Positions 9,767-18,649 of a DNA stretch of 64,000 nt are shown here, piece by piece. Positions within the stretch are counted from its first letter, which is position 1. Each line of letters opens with the position of its first letter. A program made the position numbers and the translations under genes. Location of the stretch: NCBI GenBank assembly GCA_035295125.1, contig DATGJP010000067.1, positions 124,001 to 188,000 of the forward strand, written 5' to 3'. The stretch comes from JAICMB01 sp035295125. Lineage in GTDB: Bacteria; Acidobacteriota; Terriglobia; Bryobacterales; Bryobacteraceae. The notes below the pieces were generated by a model, which worked only from the letters and a program-made list of their open reading frames with translations, was not told the origin of the DNA and did no database searches.

Positions 9767-12700
9767 TTATAACTGAATCGTGACGGTCAAGTCACTGCCC
9801 GGCAAGCTGTCTGTTCCCTGAGGGACCGACAGAACGTTCAGCCCAAGTTGTGCGTTCGCCTGCAACGGCCCGAGTCCCGCTCCTCCTACGACGTTCGAAA
9901 CGGTCGCGCCCGAGGGTATCGTCAACGCACAATAAGACTGCCCATTTTGCGTGACCTGTAGTTGAACTGCATCGCCGGCCGGAGCGCTACCAAGGTACGC
10001 GAACACACTCGCGACCGAGTGGCCGGCATCGACGATCAGTCTCGGAGCAGCGTCGGTCTGAATCGCAAGCGGTCCATCGACTTGGATCGAGAACTGGCCT
10101 CCCGAGAGCGTTCGAATGCCGTGGTCGACGGTGTTTACAAAGGCGCGCCGGGCCGTGTCGCTGTTGCCTTGCGAATTCGTAACGAAAAACTCTGCAGCCG
10201 CAATCCGCACATCCGGCAGAGCGATCCGGAACGAATAACTTCCGCTTGCGTTGCTGCCGAAAAACGCACGCGGGAATGGCATTACGAAGGTTTTCCGGCT
10301 GAGTCGATAGACCGCCGCGCCGGCCTGGTGGCTTACCGGTGACGTCCCATAGCCCCCCCGAGCAACAGTCATCGAACTGCCATCGTCCGCAGCGCTCTGC
10401 ACTACGAATAACTCGGTGTCGATCTGAAGCACGTCGCCCGCCTGTGCGCCTCCTGCTGACGCAATTCCAACAGAAGTGTCTGAAGCCCCCAGCCCCCCAC
10501 TCAGCGTCACACTCGATAGGCCCTGCAACTCATCCCAGTACAGAACGGCCAGAGTCCCTGCCGTAATCGTGTCCGTATTTGCAAGGTTGCCGAAAGCGAT
10601 GCCAAGTACCTCAAGTCCGCCCTCCCCAGTTGCGAAAAGTCCGAAGGAAGGCAAGCCCGGAATATCCGAGTCTCCCCCGGACCCGGTAACATGCCCGGAT
10701 ATTCGCCAGTTTGTGAGCGGCGAGATATCGACCGGACATTCTTCGTCGTGCGCATTCGCCGCGCGTCCTGAGATCTGAATGGTCGCCCCGGCACGGTTCG
10801 GCACGGGGAATGAAATAGGGCTTGTGGAAGAGGTCGCTCCGAACTGCCAACTCGGATCGACAATCGTGAACTGACTGGTTGAATCAGGAACAATATCCCA
10901 CTTCGGCGCCACCGTTAGCGTTGAATCCGTATTGGACAGAACCGGTCGCTCCTGTCCTGCCCCTGTCCCGGAACTGACGCGCACCCTGGTCCCGGCAAAC
11001 TCATTGACTTGCATTCCTGCGCTGTTGGCCCCAACCGTTGTCGGAGTGAAAATGTCGGCCGTCTGATCCGGACGCAACGTCATTCTCCAGTAGAAATTAG
11101 CGTGATCGTAATTTGCGTCCGGAGGTCCGGTCAGTGCAGGATTTAAACCTGAGTCCGTGAATTGACTGGCGATCGGGACGCTCGCCGCGATCTGAAGTAG
11201 CTGCGAGGGGTTTTCGCCGCGATAAACATTGAAGGACGCAGCTTTGGATGAAAAACTCAGACTCTGGAGCGTCACAGCGTTCGTATTGGTGCCGGCAGCC
11301 GTCGAAGCGTTGATCACAAAAGAGAGCGGACCCTCGCCGCCCGAACCATCCACGGCAGTCAGTGCATAGTAGTAGGAACGCCCGCCCACCAGGCTGCCGC
11401 TCGTCGTGCTCGTCAGGGCGCTAAGGCTCACCAGCGGTACTGAAAGCGCTGTATTCGCCGGTTGAGCCGGAACATCAAAGCTAACCGCGAGTGCTATGTT
11501 CGCCGAACCGTCTGAATTGAGCGAGCATGTCTCCTGAACGCCGAATTGTTCTTCCCCCGCGCCGTCGAGAACACTTCCGACCAAAGGCCGCGGTAGAGTT
11601 GAGCGTGCCGTTGCGATCCGTCCCGCGCTACCCATGGCGCTCCCGGACGCGATGTACCAGCTATCGTCGTGGATTTGAGCTGTGATTGCGGCTGTCTGAT
11701 AATTCGAGGCTGGTGCAATCCGAATGATTCGAAACGGCTGTCGCGCGAACCCCTCTTTCGCGTATGTGACCCCAATAAGGTCGCCGGGCGACAGAGTTAC
11801 TCCTCGCACACTCGTCTCGAAGTCTATATATGTGTTTCCCTGAATCGATTTGCATAACTGCAGGTATGCTGCCCGCATGGCTTGATCGAAGTTTGGCAAA
11901 CCCAAAGCCGTGAGTGACGTGCTTACCTCTTCACCGGTTGTCATAATATCCTCGCCGTCGGCAAGCGAAAGGCTGTCCTGCTGATACTCGTTGAACTCAT
12001 CCTGGAATTCGACGCTGAACCGGTTTGCCGCATCGGCTGAAGTGCGCGACCAAACGCGCAACGTTGCCTTGCCGTTAGCTCCCCTCACGATTCCCGAATA
12101 GCTGTTATCTCCGAATTCGTACGCCGGCCAACCACCGTTCAAAACGGATGTGGAATTGCTCCCGTCGGGCTTCGAGGGTTGCTGGTTCGCTAAGGTCCCT
12201 TCTACCCTGACTTGCAGCTTCCCGGCTGCATCAAACGTCACGTAAAGCCCGGCAGCATTTCTAATCCCCCGCACGACATCTCCGGCGCTATGCCGGCTTG
12301 TCAGCATAAGGTTGCACTGATAACGCGGAATGGTCGCGGGATTACCATGCACATCCACAGTCTGAATTGGCTGATCGCATATCTGCGCCGCTACGGCGAA
12401 GCTCCCGAGGTTGATTTCATCCGTGCGCCAGCCGCTCCTGCGCAGAACGTCGAGCAGCACCCAGGCCGCGTTGTTTGTGAACGCCTCATCTACAACGTTG
12501 CCATTGACATCGAACCGCGGAAGCTTGAGGCCCTGGATTAAAACTTGTACGCTCGGCAAGGAACGCCCACTGGAGATAGCTGTCGGGACGACAACGGATA
12601 GCACGGCCATGCTCCCGTATGGGTCGCCCAACGGGTTCCCGGACGAATCGCAGAAATCAAGATTGAAGGCGCCGTTTCGTCCCCCGGTACTCACGACGTT

Positions 12701-13690
12701 GTACCATCCAGTGCCAGTCATGTTTGCGCCCGTCACTCCCACCGGAATCTCGATGTCATTGACCACCACCTGAACGATCCCGGCAATCTCACCCATGCCG
12801 AGCAGGGCCTCGAGATGCGTCAGGTTGCCGTCATTGCGCGCAAAGATAACTGGAGGCGCGAGCCATCCGGTTCCGTAGATCAGCGGGACATAGTCGTTGT
12901 AGCGTGCCTGGTTATCCACGGGGACCGAGACGTGCGATCCTTTTTCGCCGTAGCTGCGAACAATGATCGATGGTGGTACAAACTCAATGCCGCCGAAGCG
13001 CCGCGTGGTGTTTCCTGCGCTGTCCTTATCGAACATCCCGCGCTGTGCGCACTGAGTTCGCGAGTAATCGCAAGTCGTGTAAGCAGCCGTCCCGTTCAAG
13101 TTCCCCACGCCGCCGGCAACACCCGCTGAATACCCACAGCGATAAAGCGCTGAGTACTTTCCGCTCGTCCCGCCTGTCAACCCCGCCTGCTGTTGATCGG
13201 CGGTGCACGGGAACATCCATGGACACACCTTTCGGACCTGGGTCTCGGGCAAAAAGATGCGTTGGAGATTAAGCCGGTTGGCGAAGCTCAAACGCAACGC
13301 CGTTTCGGTCGATTCATCTGGAGAGTTGGCGATGCCGCGAAACACCACCCGGCTGTCCGAAGCCGGAACATTGTTCGCCAAATCGAAGAACAGGAAAGTA
13401 GCGGCCAGTTGAGCGCCTTTCCATCCGACCTGCCGTTCAACCGGCGAAAACACGGCATCAGCGTTCGCAAGAGAAATCGACAGCCGCGACGCTCCCTCGG
13501 TGGCATCGTCCGCCAGCGACTTCATCTCCATCAGGTTATGTTTTAATACTCGAGCCTGGTACTCCTGCCCGTTGACCGTTACATGGTGCGTGCTCCAGAA
13601 ATATGTGTCGCCAGACGTAAGCGTGCATTGAAAAAGAAAGAGCGGGGTTGCGGAAATCTCCTGCTCCTTGAGGCCGCTGATTGTGGTCAT
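9767..13690 (-). CDS. tail tip hub protein: DUF2163/gpL-like N-terminus fused to gpJ-like body
   Basis: 1307 residues from ATG 13690, with AGG 6 nt upstream; a TTG two codons earlier is the alternative. The first ~150 residues resemble the DUF2163/BR0599 tail family. A cysteine cluster follows at about 156, 162, 185, 207 and 214 (CPWMFPC, YRCGYS, TTCDYSRTQC), in the region where lambda gpL and the RcGTA hub carry an Fe-S cluster. Residues about 245-700 have gpJ-like beta domains (YVPLIYGTGWLAPPVIF). The rest is repetitive beta sandwiches, probably FnIII-like, ending in a receptor-binding type tail. It likely closes the tail tube and contacts the cell. The N-terminal family call is by pattern recognition. 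Confidence 0.65.
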   Translation of the reverse strand: MTTISGLKEQEISATPLFLFQCTLTSGDTYFWSTHHVTVNGQEYQARVLKHNLMEMKSLADDATEGASRLSISLANADAVFSPVERQVGWKGAQLAATFLFFDLANNVPASDSRVVFRGIANSPDESTETALRLSFANRLNLQRIFLPETQVRKVCPWMFPCTADQQQAGLTGGTSGKYSALYRCGYSAGVAGGVGNLNGTAAYTTCDYSRTQCAQRGMFDKDSAGNTTRRFGGIEFVPPSIIVRSYGEKGSHVSVPVDNQARYNDYVPLIYGTGWLAPPVIFARNDGNLTHLEALLGMGEIAGIVQVVVNDIEIPVGVTGANMTGTGWYNVVSTGGRNGAFNLDFCDSSGNPLGDPYGSMAVLSVVVPTAISSGRSLPSVQVLIQGLKLPRFDVNGNVVDEAFTNNAAWVLLDVLRRSGWRTDEINLGSFAVAAQICDQPIQTVDVHGNPATIPRYQCNLMLTSRHSAGDVVRGIRNAAGLYVTFDAAGKLQVRVEGTLANQQPSKPDGSNSTSVLNGGWPAYEFGDNSYSGIVRGANGKATLRVWSRTSADAANRFSVEFQDEFNEYQQDSLSLADGEDIMTTGEEVSTSLTALGLPNFDQAMRAAYLQLCKSIQGNTYIDFETSVRGVTLSPGDLIGVTYAKEGFARQPFRIIRIAPASNYQTAAITAQIHDDSWYIASGSAMGSAGRIATARSTLPRPLVGSVLDGAGEEQFGVQETCSLNSDGSANIALAVSFDVPAQPANTALSVPLVSLSALTSTTSGSLVGGRSYYYALTAVDGSGGEGPLSFVINASTAAGTNTNAVTLQSLSFSSKAASFNVYRGENPSQLLQIAASVPIASQFTDSGLNPALTGPPDANYDHANFYWRMTLRPDQTADIFTPTTVGANSAGMQVNEFAGTRVRVSSGTGAGQERPVLSNTDSTLTVAPKWDIVPDSTSQFTIVDPSWQFGATSSTSPISFPVPNRAGATIQISGRAANAHDEECPVDISPLTNWRISGHVTGSGGDSDIPGLPSFGLFATGEGGLEVLGIAFGNLANTDTITAGTLAVLYWDELQGLSSVTLSGGLGASDTSVGIASAGGAQAGDVLQIDTELFVVQSAADDGSSMTVARGGYGTSPVSHQAGAAVYRLSRKTFVMPFPRAFFGSNASGSYSFRIALPDVRIAAAEFFVTNSQGNSDTARRAFVNTVDHGIRTLSGGQFSIQVDGPLAIQTDAAPRLIVDAGHSVASVFAYLGSAPAGDAVQLQVTQNGQSYCALTIPSGATVSNVVGGAGLGPLQANAQLGLNVLSVPQGTDSLPGSDLTVTIQL

Positions 13691-13697
13691 ATTCAAC

Positions 13698-14492
13698 CTA
13701 ACTGAGGGTGATTACGCGGACGCTTGTCGAATGCTTTTCGACCGCATCTGTGGTCTGCGTCAAGACGTCCTGATCGAAGCGGCTCTTGAGATAGACACCG
13801 CTTTTGTTCGTGGTCTTTTTGTAGAGCCCCGCGCCCGGCTGCGCTTCAACCTGTGCGCCAAATGCCCGCAGACCGACCCCTGCGGGGATCTCCAGCCCGA
13901 ATTGAATTCCATCCTGCTGGCACGGCAACGTGAGGCTTAATACTGCACGAGACCAAGCGCTGCTCAACCGCGCAGGCTTGCGTGAGTTCTGGTTTCCCGC
14001 CGCCCCGAGAAGATTTACAGTACATGGCGAATGAGCCTGCAAGTAAATACTGAATGCATACTGATACCAACTCGGTCCGCCGATCTCCTGCATCAATGTT
14101 GCGGTCACCTGCGAAGTGTTCGTGATCTGGACACCGGATATCCCGCCGGTTGGATCGCTGAAACCGCCTGTCAAACTTAGCAGCGGCCCCGCCGTCCAAA
14201 CGTTCTGCGTAAAATCTTCGCTCCACAGCAGGAGATTGTCGGCGGGATCGAGAAACGTAAACGTACCCAATCGTCCGGCAGCCGTGTTGAACAACGATGC
14301 CAGTTGCTGCCACTCGGCTGTCGTCAATTCGGAGTACTGCAAGGTCCACTGTGTTTCTTCAGGCGTTACATCGGCCATCCGAAATGTCAGACCACTCGGT
14401 ACCTCGTTTACGTATGCCGGCGTCGTCAGACGCCGGACCATCGGAAACTGCGCAATCGCGCTCCGGATCTGTGGATAATACAGCCCGCTCAT
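13698..14492 (-). CDS. distal tail (Dit/DUF2460-like) protein, longer copy
   Basis: 264 residues from ATG 14492, which overlaps the stop of the preceding gene as ATGA. A longer open frame to 14579 would run through that gene and was not used. The first ~100 residues (TWTLQYSELTTAEWQQL, RLGTFTFLDPADNLL) match the smaller upstream neighbour in pattern: a beta domain, then GTFxFxDP. The C-terminal part (about 100-250) looks like a jelly-roll or carbohydrate-binding insertion. Its position between tape measure and hub fits a distal tail protein; the extra domain may give adhesion. Confidence 0.55.
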   Translation of the reverse strand: MSGLYYPQIRSAIAQFPMVRRLTTPAYVNEVPSGLTFRMADVTPEETQWTLQYSELTTAEWQQLASLFNTAAGRLGTFTFLDPADNLLLWSEDFTQNVWTAGPLLSLTGGFSDPTGGISGVQITNTSQVTATLMQEIGGPSWYQYAFSIYLQAHSPCTVNLLGAAGNQNSRKPARLSSAWSRAVLSLTLPCQQDGIQFGLEIPAGVGLRAFGAQVEAQPGAGLYKKTTNKSGVYLKSRFDQDVLTQTTDAVEKHSTSVRVITLS

Positions 14493-14848
14493 CCTAAGTT
14501 CTCCCGCACAACAAGTCTTGTCTTGGCTTTCATCGCATCGTGGAACTGAGCGTCTGTGTCCTGTCCCTCGAGGTTGCAATTCGGATACACGGTTCCATCC
14601 CAGGGATCCGTGAAGGAGAATGTGCCGACCGGGCCGCCCACCGTCTCTACAAAGGAGATGACTCGCTGAAGCTCATCGTCGCCCAGTGCGTCCAACTGGA
14701 TGGCCCAACGATGGACCGGCCTTGTGTAAAGTGGATACCGTTGCTCACGCCCGTCGACGAACTGCACAATGGTTGTGGAAAAGCTGAGCGTGCGGCTCGC
14801 CGGAAACTGCAGGATTGCACCGCTGTTGAGAACTGGAAATGTGCCCAT
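14489..14848 (-). CDS. small distal tail (Dit/DUF2460-like) protein
   Basis: 119 residues. The pattern RWAIQLDALGDDELQ followed by GPVGTFSFTDPWDGTVYPNC is shared with the next gene, so the two look like paralogous distal tail modules. In RcGTA-type and related siphophage clusters a DUF2460 protein holds this place, just before the DUF2163 hub. One nt separates it from the upstream tape-measure candidate, and it overlaps the downstream gene by 4 nt. Confidence 0.5.
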   Translation of the reverse strand: MGTFPVLNSGAILQFPASRTLSFSTTIVQFVDGREQRYPLYTRPVHRWAIQLDALGDDELQRVISFVETVGGPVGTFSFTDPWDGTVYPNCNLEGQDTDAQFHDAMKAKTRLVVRENLG

Positions 14849-14849
14849 A

Positions 14850-15515
14850 TCACAGATCCGCGATCACGTCATTCAACGAATTCGAATACAGAATCGCCTG
14901 TCGCACGGCCTGCGCGATGTCGTCGCTGTGGTCGAGGAAAGATTTCGAATCCAGTGCGTTGATGTTGACCTGTACTTGCGATGCCGGATTCAACTGCGTC
15001 GTGGAACCGGACGCCGCGGCAGGCGACCCGCTTGGCATTCCTACGGATGCGCTGAATTGGATTGGGCTCGGCGCAATGTATGGGACGAGTACGGGTGCCG
15101 CCGCCTCGCTACCGCCGCCAAAAAGACCCATAATGCCGCTGATAATCGGCGCTAGCAACGACCCACCACCGAAGAGACTCTCAGCGAAGTTTCCCACGGT
15201 TGAAGCGACCGATGTCCCTGTTCCGCGTGCCGACGTATTCTCCAATAGCGCCTGTGTATTTGCCGAAAGCGTGTCCACGTGCGCCTGCGACGCTGTCAGC
15301 ACCTGAACCAATTGCTGGTTGATCTGCGCCGCCTGGTCACTCATATTCTTGAAAACAGTCGTCAGCTCGGACGTCGTTTCCGATGACGCTGTATTTGTCC
15401 CGGCCGTCTCGCCCGGCGCCGGCGCGAACGATGTGAGGTCGCCTACAAGCGTGTTGCTGGAAGGTGCAAGTAGTTTTAACAGGTCCGTTAATGTATTCGA
15501 ACTAGAATTCGGCAC
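14850..15515 (-). CDS. short tape-measure-like tail protein
   Basis: 221 residues from GTG 15515, overlapping the end of the frameshifted chaperone product by 14 nt. An Ala/Thr/Ser-rich helical N-terminal half (about 50-95, with heptad-like TTVFKNMSDQAAQINQQL) leads to a Gly/Ala hydrophobic segment (LLAPIISGIMGLFGGG, about 117-132). The C-terminus is an ordered patch (QVNINALDSKSFLDH then AVRQAILYSN). Location between tail chaperones and distal tail proteins is the place of the tape measure. At about 0.15 nm per residue it would set a very short tail, so it may be a degenerate or minor tail protein. Confidence 0.45.
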   Translation of the reverse strand: MPNSSSNTLTDLLKLLAPSSNTLVGDLTSFAPAPGETAGTNTASSETTSELTTVFKNMSDQAAQINQQLVQVLTASQAHVDTLSANTQALLENTSARGTGTSVASTVGNFAESLFGGGSLLAPIISGIMGLFGGGSEAAAPVLVPYIAPSPIQFSASVGMPSGSPAAASGSTTQLNPASQVQVNINALDSKSFLDHSDDIAQAVRQAILYSNSLNDVIADL

Positions 15516-16238
15516 TGCTCCGCTCCATTCTGACTTCGTTTTCTAAAATGCAAAACGCCTCAACGGTCCGTGCTGGCATCGGGGCGTAACTCGCATAGGT
15601 CATTAACTTCCACACGGAGAATTCCTCGATCCATGCGACACTATCTGCCGTTATGTACGAAACAGGACAGGTGAAAGTGGCCCGCCCTCGCCGGGCCCAG
15701 ACGACCCGCTCCCGCTCATCCGCTACACGAGGCAACCACCCGCATCTTCGCGTGTGCTCCAGGCCGTTCCGCCTGCATTCGTCGCACCTCCACGCGGCCT
15801 GGTTTACATACTGGAAATGGAAGGCGACGGTTAGTTTTTTCGTTCTTCTTCGCTGAGGCCGCATTGAGCCTTGATCGCTGCAACGATTTCACGGCACAAC
15901 GCTTCCGGACCTCGATCGAGCAGGCTCTCAACTGTCGCCGGTTCATCATCGATGATCAGATTCTCGATTCCCAGAAGCCCCCACTCGAGATAGATCCGGT
16001 CGACTTCACAGGCCAGGACGCCGGCTTCGAGTTTCTCCTGGACACCGCCGCCGGACTCATGAAATTCCATGCGTTTGGCGAGTTCCCGAATGCGCCTCCC
16101 CAGCTCCAGCCGTCTGCCGAATGACATTCGTGAAATCGTAAATCGCACCCCCGCGATACTCTCGGCTGCTACTCTCAGCGTGCTCTGATAGTTCGGCGCT
16201 GAACCATCCGGCTTACCCAAAAGCGATAGCAATTTCAT
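15502..16238 (-). CDS. tail assembly chaperone -1 frameshift fusion (gpG-T-like)
   Basis: Predicted product of a -1 programmed frameshift that joins the 135-codon chaperone gene to a downstream frame ending at TAG 15502. The switch is at heptamer A-AAA-AAC (15834-15840), directly before the zero-frame TAA. The next -1 codons are CTA ACC GTC GCC. The fusion would be about 245 residues: 135 shared plus 110 new. The added part has CDEC followed by a further Cys and RRCGWLP, a possible small metal-binding motif. In lambda and many siphophages the G and G-T products chaperone the tape measure during tail assembly. The downstream frame has an ATG at 15864, but it lies inside the first gene and without a good ribosome-binding site. 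Confidence 0.7.
15831..16238 (-). CDS. tail assembly chaperone (gpG-like)
   Basis: 135 residues, mostly helical and charged (MSFGRRLELGRRIREL, KLEAGVLACEVDRIYLEW), following the tail tube gene with a 26-nt overlap. Size, position and the slippery heptamer at its 3' end match the first of the two overlapping tail chaperone frames of siphophages. It ends ...EEERKN with TAA immediately after the slippery site, which is also the usual arrangement. Confidence 0.65.
   Translation of the reverse strand: MKLLSLLGKPDGSAPNYQSTLRVAAESIAGVRFTISRMSFGRRLELGRRIRELAKRMEFHESGGGVQEKLEAGVLACEVDRIYLEWGLLGIENLIIDDEPATVESLLDRGPEALCREIVAAIKAQCGLSEEERKN
15834..15840 (-). promoter_or_regulatory. -1 programmed ribosomal frameshift heptamer A-AAA-AAC
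   Basis: On the minus strand the end of the chaperone gene reads CGA AAA AAC TAA. The A AAA AAC heptamer fits X-XXY-YYZ in the correct phase, and a -1 slip enters a 110-codon open frame. A possible downstream stimulator is a long-loop pairing of AGGCCG with CGGCCT about 30-70 nt later, which is weak. Confidence 0.75.
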
Positions 16239-17379
16239 CGTCCACTGTCCCCTGCGCCCTACAACTTTTGAATGACCACTGCTGGCGCTGCTCGGAGTCG
16301 TCGAATTGAGGAGTTTCCAGCAGAACGCTCTTCAGATACAATCCCGCCAGTTGCCCGCCCTGTTGTCCCAGCTGAATCATTACGCTGATGGGAGAATCCT
16401 GGCGTGCTGCCTGGTACAGAGCCTTCGTCTGCGCATCGTCTTGCTGATAAATCGTGAATTCCAACGACACATTACGAATGCCAGGCGAGATTCCACGCGC
16501 CAGATTCGATCCGAACTCCCGATTGCGTAAATCCAAATTGTTCGAGACCGTCAGCGTGGCCGAGGTGAGAGTAAAGAACTGCTGCGGGGCGCTCCCGAGC
16601 CATACCTGCCCGAGATGCCCCGGGACAATCGAGTAATCGTAGTCCGTCAGGTTCTCGGCTGGGAATGAGGCCAGTCCGCCCTCGCCACCCTCAAAGCTCG
16701 AGTCATCGATGACGTCACAAGCCGGCCCGGAAAACTGAAACTCGTGGAAATCGCCATTCACCTGGACCTTTAACTCATCCACGGCCGCGCCCGCAATAAC
16801 ACGCTGTACCGCGGAAGCCGGGCTCCAGTAGTCGAAAATCGTTGCGCTTGGCAACTCGTTCGCAGGCATGTAAGTCGCGGTCGGGCTCGTCGTTGTACCC
16901 GCTGCCGGAGCCACACTAAACGGAGCACTCAGTTGAACCGTGTGATCGTCCACGAGCGCCGTTACGAACCGGAGCTCTGGTCCATATGCGACCGCTTGTC
17001 CCGGTACCAGTCCATGTGGGGCGGCAAACGTTAGGGCATTTCCGCTCGCAACTGAACCTACCGCGGTGCCTGCATTCAACAGCGGACCCGCGCCCAAGCA
17101 GGCCTGAAACAGCGTTCCATAGCCGGGTCCGCGAGTCTTGTCTTCCCAGCCGGCCATATAGGTATTGAGCTGGAAGGAGGTTGCCTTTCGAATGCCGGCC
17201 GGTGCGCCCAAGAACGTCCGCGATCCAGACTTATCTTTTCGCTGAGTACGTTCGCGTTGCTGTTTCGTTGTCAGCTTTACGGCCGGGATTCGGGTCAACG
17301 ACTGACTCGCCGCAACCGCCCCATATGCCGTTTCAAGTCCCACGTAGAAACGGTTCTCACTGGATGAAATATATGCCAT
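16213..17379 (-). CDS. major tail tube protein
   Basis: 388 residues, mostly beta. The N-terminus (MAYISSSENRFYVGLETAYG) is typical of tail tube proteins that begin by listing sequence-invariant aromatic and acidic positions. A middle insertion (about 105-165, SGNALTFAAPHGLVPGQA) looks like a separate Ig-like domain that would decorate the tube surface. The C-terminal beta segments (VSLEFTIYQQDDAQTKALY, LYLKSVLLETPQFDD) fit the tube core. It precedes the chaperone pair, the standard order in siphophages. Exact family is not certain. Confidence 0.65.
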   Translation of the reverse strand: MAYISSSENRFYVGLETAYGAVAASQSLTRIPAVKLTTKQQRERTQRKDKSGSRTFLGAPAGIRKATSFQLNTYMAGWEDKTRGPGYGTLFQACLGAGPLLNAGTAVGSVASGNALTFAAPHGLVPGQAVAYGPELRFVTALVDDHTVQLSAPFSVAPAAGTTTSPTATYMPANELPSATIFDYWSPASAVQRVIAGAAVDELKVQVNGDFHEFQFSGPACDVIDDSSFEGGEGGLASFPAENLTDYDYSIVPGHLGQVWLGSAPQQFFTLTSATLTVSNNLDLRNREFGSNLARGISPGIRNVSLEFTIYQQDDAQTKALYQAARQDSPISVMIQLGQQGGQLAGLYLKSVLLETPQFDDSEQRQQWSFKSCRAQGTVDDEIAIAFG

Positions 17380-17390
17380 CGCGACTCACT

Positions 17391-17888
17391 TTAGTTGCTA
17401 CTAATCTCGAAATCGAACGAGACCTTAGCCGTTTGTAGAAAATTCTTGCCGCCGTGCTTCACCGGACCGTAACTGATCTGGTAAGCGCCGCCATAAAACA
17501 TGCCATCGCCGAGATCGCCGCGATTCTGGTCCAGAATCTGGGTCACACCGTTGACCATCACTGTCGCGGACGGATCGAGTCCATCAACCCGATCGCTGGT
17601 CGTGCGCACTTCAATCACCATGCTGGCGCTTCCCGAGAATCTCCGTGATTTTTCGCGCAGAGCATTGACCGTCCTCTCGCAGTACACATGAACTGCAGGA
17701 TATCGGTAAGCCGTGCTTTGCTCCATCAAGTCCGCAGCGACATTCGATGCCACGATCTGGGAGTCGCTTAGCGCAATCGGCGCTGCGCCCATAGCCTCCG
17801 CTGCCGCCGTCACACTTGCTTGCAAACCGGCCGCGCCGCGTAGTAACCCGACCACCTTGCTCGTTCCAAGATTTGCGATTAGACTCAC
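17391..17888 (-). CDS. tail terminator / completion-like protein
   Basis: 165 residues from GTG 17888, with AGAGGA 5-6 nt upstream and one nt after the previous stop. An open frame extends to 18062 but that part lies wholly inside the upstream gene and is rejected. The protein has an N-terminal helical part (TSKVVGLLRGAAGLQASVTAAAEAM) and a beta part (SMVIEVRTTSDRVDG, GAYQISYGPVKHGGKNFL). It sits between the head-tail connector and the tube, where tail terminator or completion proteins are encoded. The assignment rests on position and size. Confidence 0.5.
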   Translation of the reverse strand: MSLIANLGTSKVVGLLRGAAGLQASVTAAAEAMGAAPIALSDSQIVASNVAADLMEQSTAYRYPAVHVYCERTVNALREKSRRFSGSASMVIEVRTTSDRVDGLDPSATVMVNGVTQILDQNRGDLGDGMFYGGAYQISYGPVKHGGKNFLQTAKVSFDFEISSN

Positions 17889-17889
17889 A

Positions 17890-18639
17890 TCATCCTCTCT
17901 GGATCTGGCGTGTGTTACAGACGAACTTCTCGGGAGCTTGTCCGCACCCAATTGGCGTGCTCTGCTGTAATTGCGTTGAACTGCCGGTCCAGCTTTCGCC
18001 CACCGCGAGCGGTGCGCTGTTCTGCAGCCACATGGTCGTGAAATCGTAGCCGGCATAGGCATTCCATGCCGTCACATCCTGGGGAACTCTTCCGGCTTGA
18101 ACTGGACCGATGCCATTCGAATCGTCCACCTGAACCGGCTCGCTTGGCATACCCTCCATGCCCTGCGCGTTCAGCCAGGTCACTCGAACGTAACAGGCGC
18201 CATTCTGCCCGTCACTAACCTCCGGCGCTTCCGCTTTGGGAACTGGAAAAGCGACCAGCCCGACGCCGGTCTCGAACAATTGCGAAGATGTTTGGCCTGC
18301 AAGCGTCTCGTACTCCTGCCATTTGCCGTAGTATCGATCGTTCAACTGGTTATTGAATGCGTCCTGGTAGACCCGGGCGAGAGAACGATATGCATGCCAG
18401 CGCTTCAAGGGTGACGTTACGACGACATCCCGGCATTCCACGTACCGTCTTACGAGGAACTTGGGATCTTGAATTCCGCTGCGCATCAGAAAGATGAGAA
18501 CATCAGTCTCTATTTCGCGCTGTGCTAGCGTCATCTTCTGCGTGATGTTGATCCCTTCCGTGCTGGCCACGTCCAGGATCCCGTTTTCGTACCGCTGGAG
18601 CTCTTCGCTCGTATTGATGAGTCCGTCCGTCAGCAACAT
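17890..18639 (-). CDS. head-tail connector (gp6-like) with extra C-terminal domain
   Basis: 249 residues from ATG 18639; an in-frame ATG at 18678 would overlap the upstream gene. The N-terminal ~140 residues are helical with a phage adaptor look (SEELQRYENGILDVASTEG, RREIETDVLIFLMRSG-type spacing, RSLARVYQDAFNNQLND). After about 145 comes a beta domain (ACYVRVTWLNAQGMEGMPS), which resembles an Ig/FnIII module often displayed on virions. Position between coat and tail tube genes supports an adaptor at the portal vertex. Confidence 0.55.
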   Translation of the reverse strand: MLLTDGLINTSEELQRYENGILDVASTEGINITQKMTLAQREIETDVLIFLMRSGIQDPKFLVRRYVECRDVVVTSPLKRWHAYRSLARVYQDAFNNQLNDRYYGKWQEYETLAGQTSSQLFETGVGLVAFPVPKAEAPEVSDGQNGACYVRVTWLNAQGMEGMPSEPVQVDDSNGIGPVQAGRVPQDVTAWNAYAGYDFTTMWLQNSAPLAVGESWTGSSTQLQQSTPIGCGQAPEKFVCNTRQIQRG

Positions 18640-18649
18640 TGCAGTTTGC

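Noticed and set aside
15502..15864. Independent 120-codon gene starting inside the tail chaperone gene
   Set aside because: Its start lies within the upstream gene with no good ribosome-binding site, while a perfect slippery heptamer joins the two frames.
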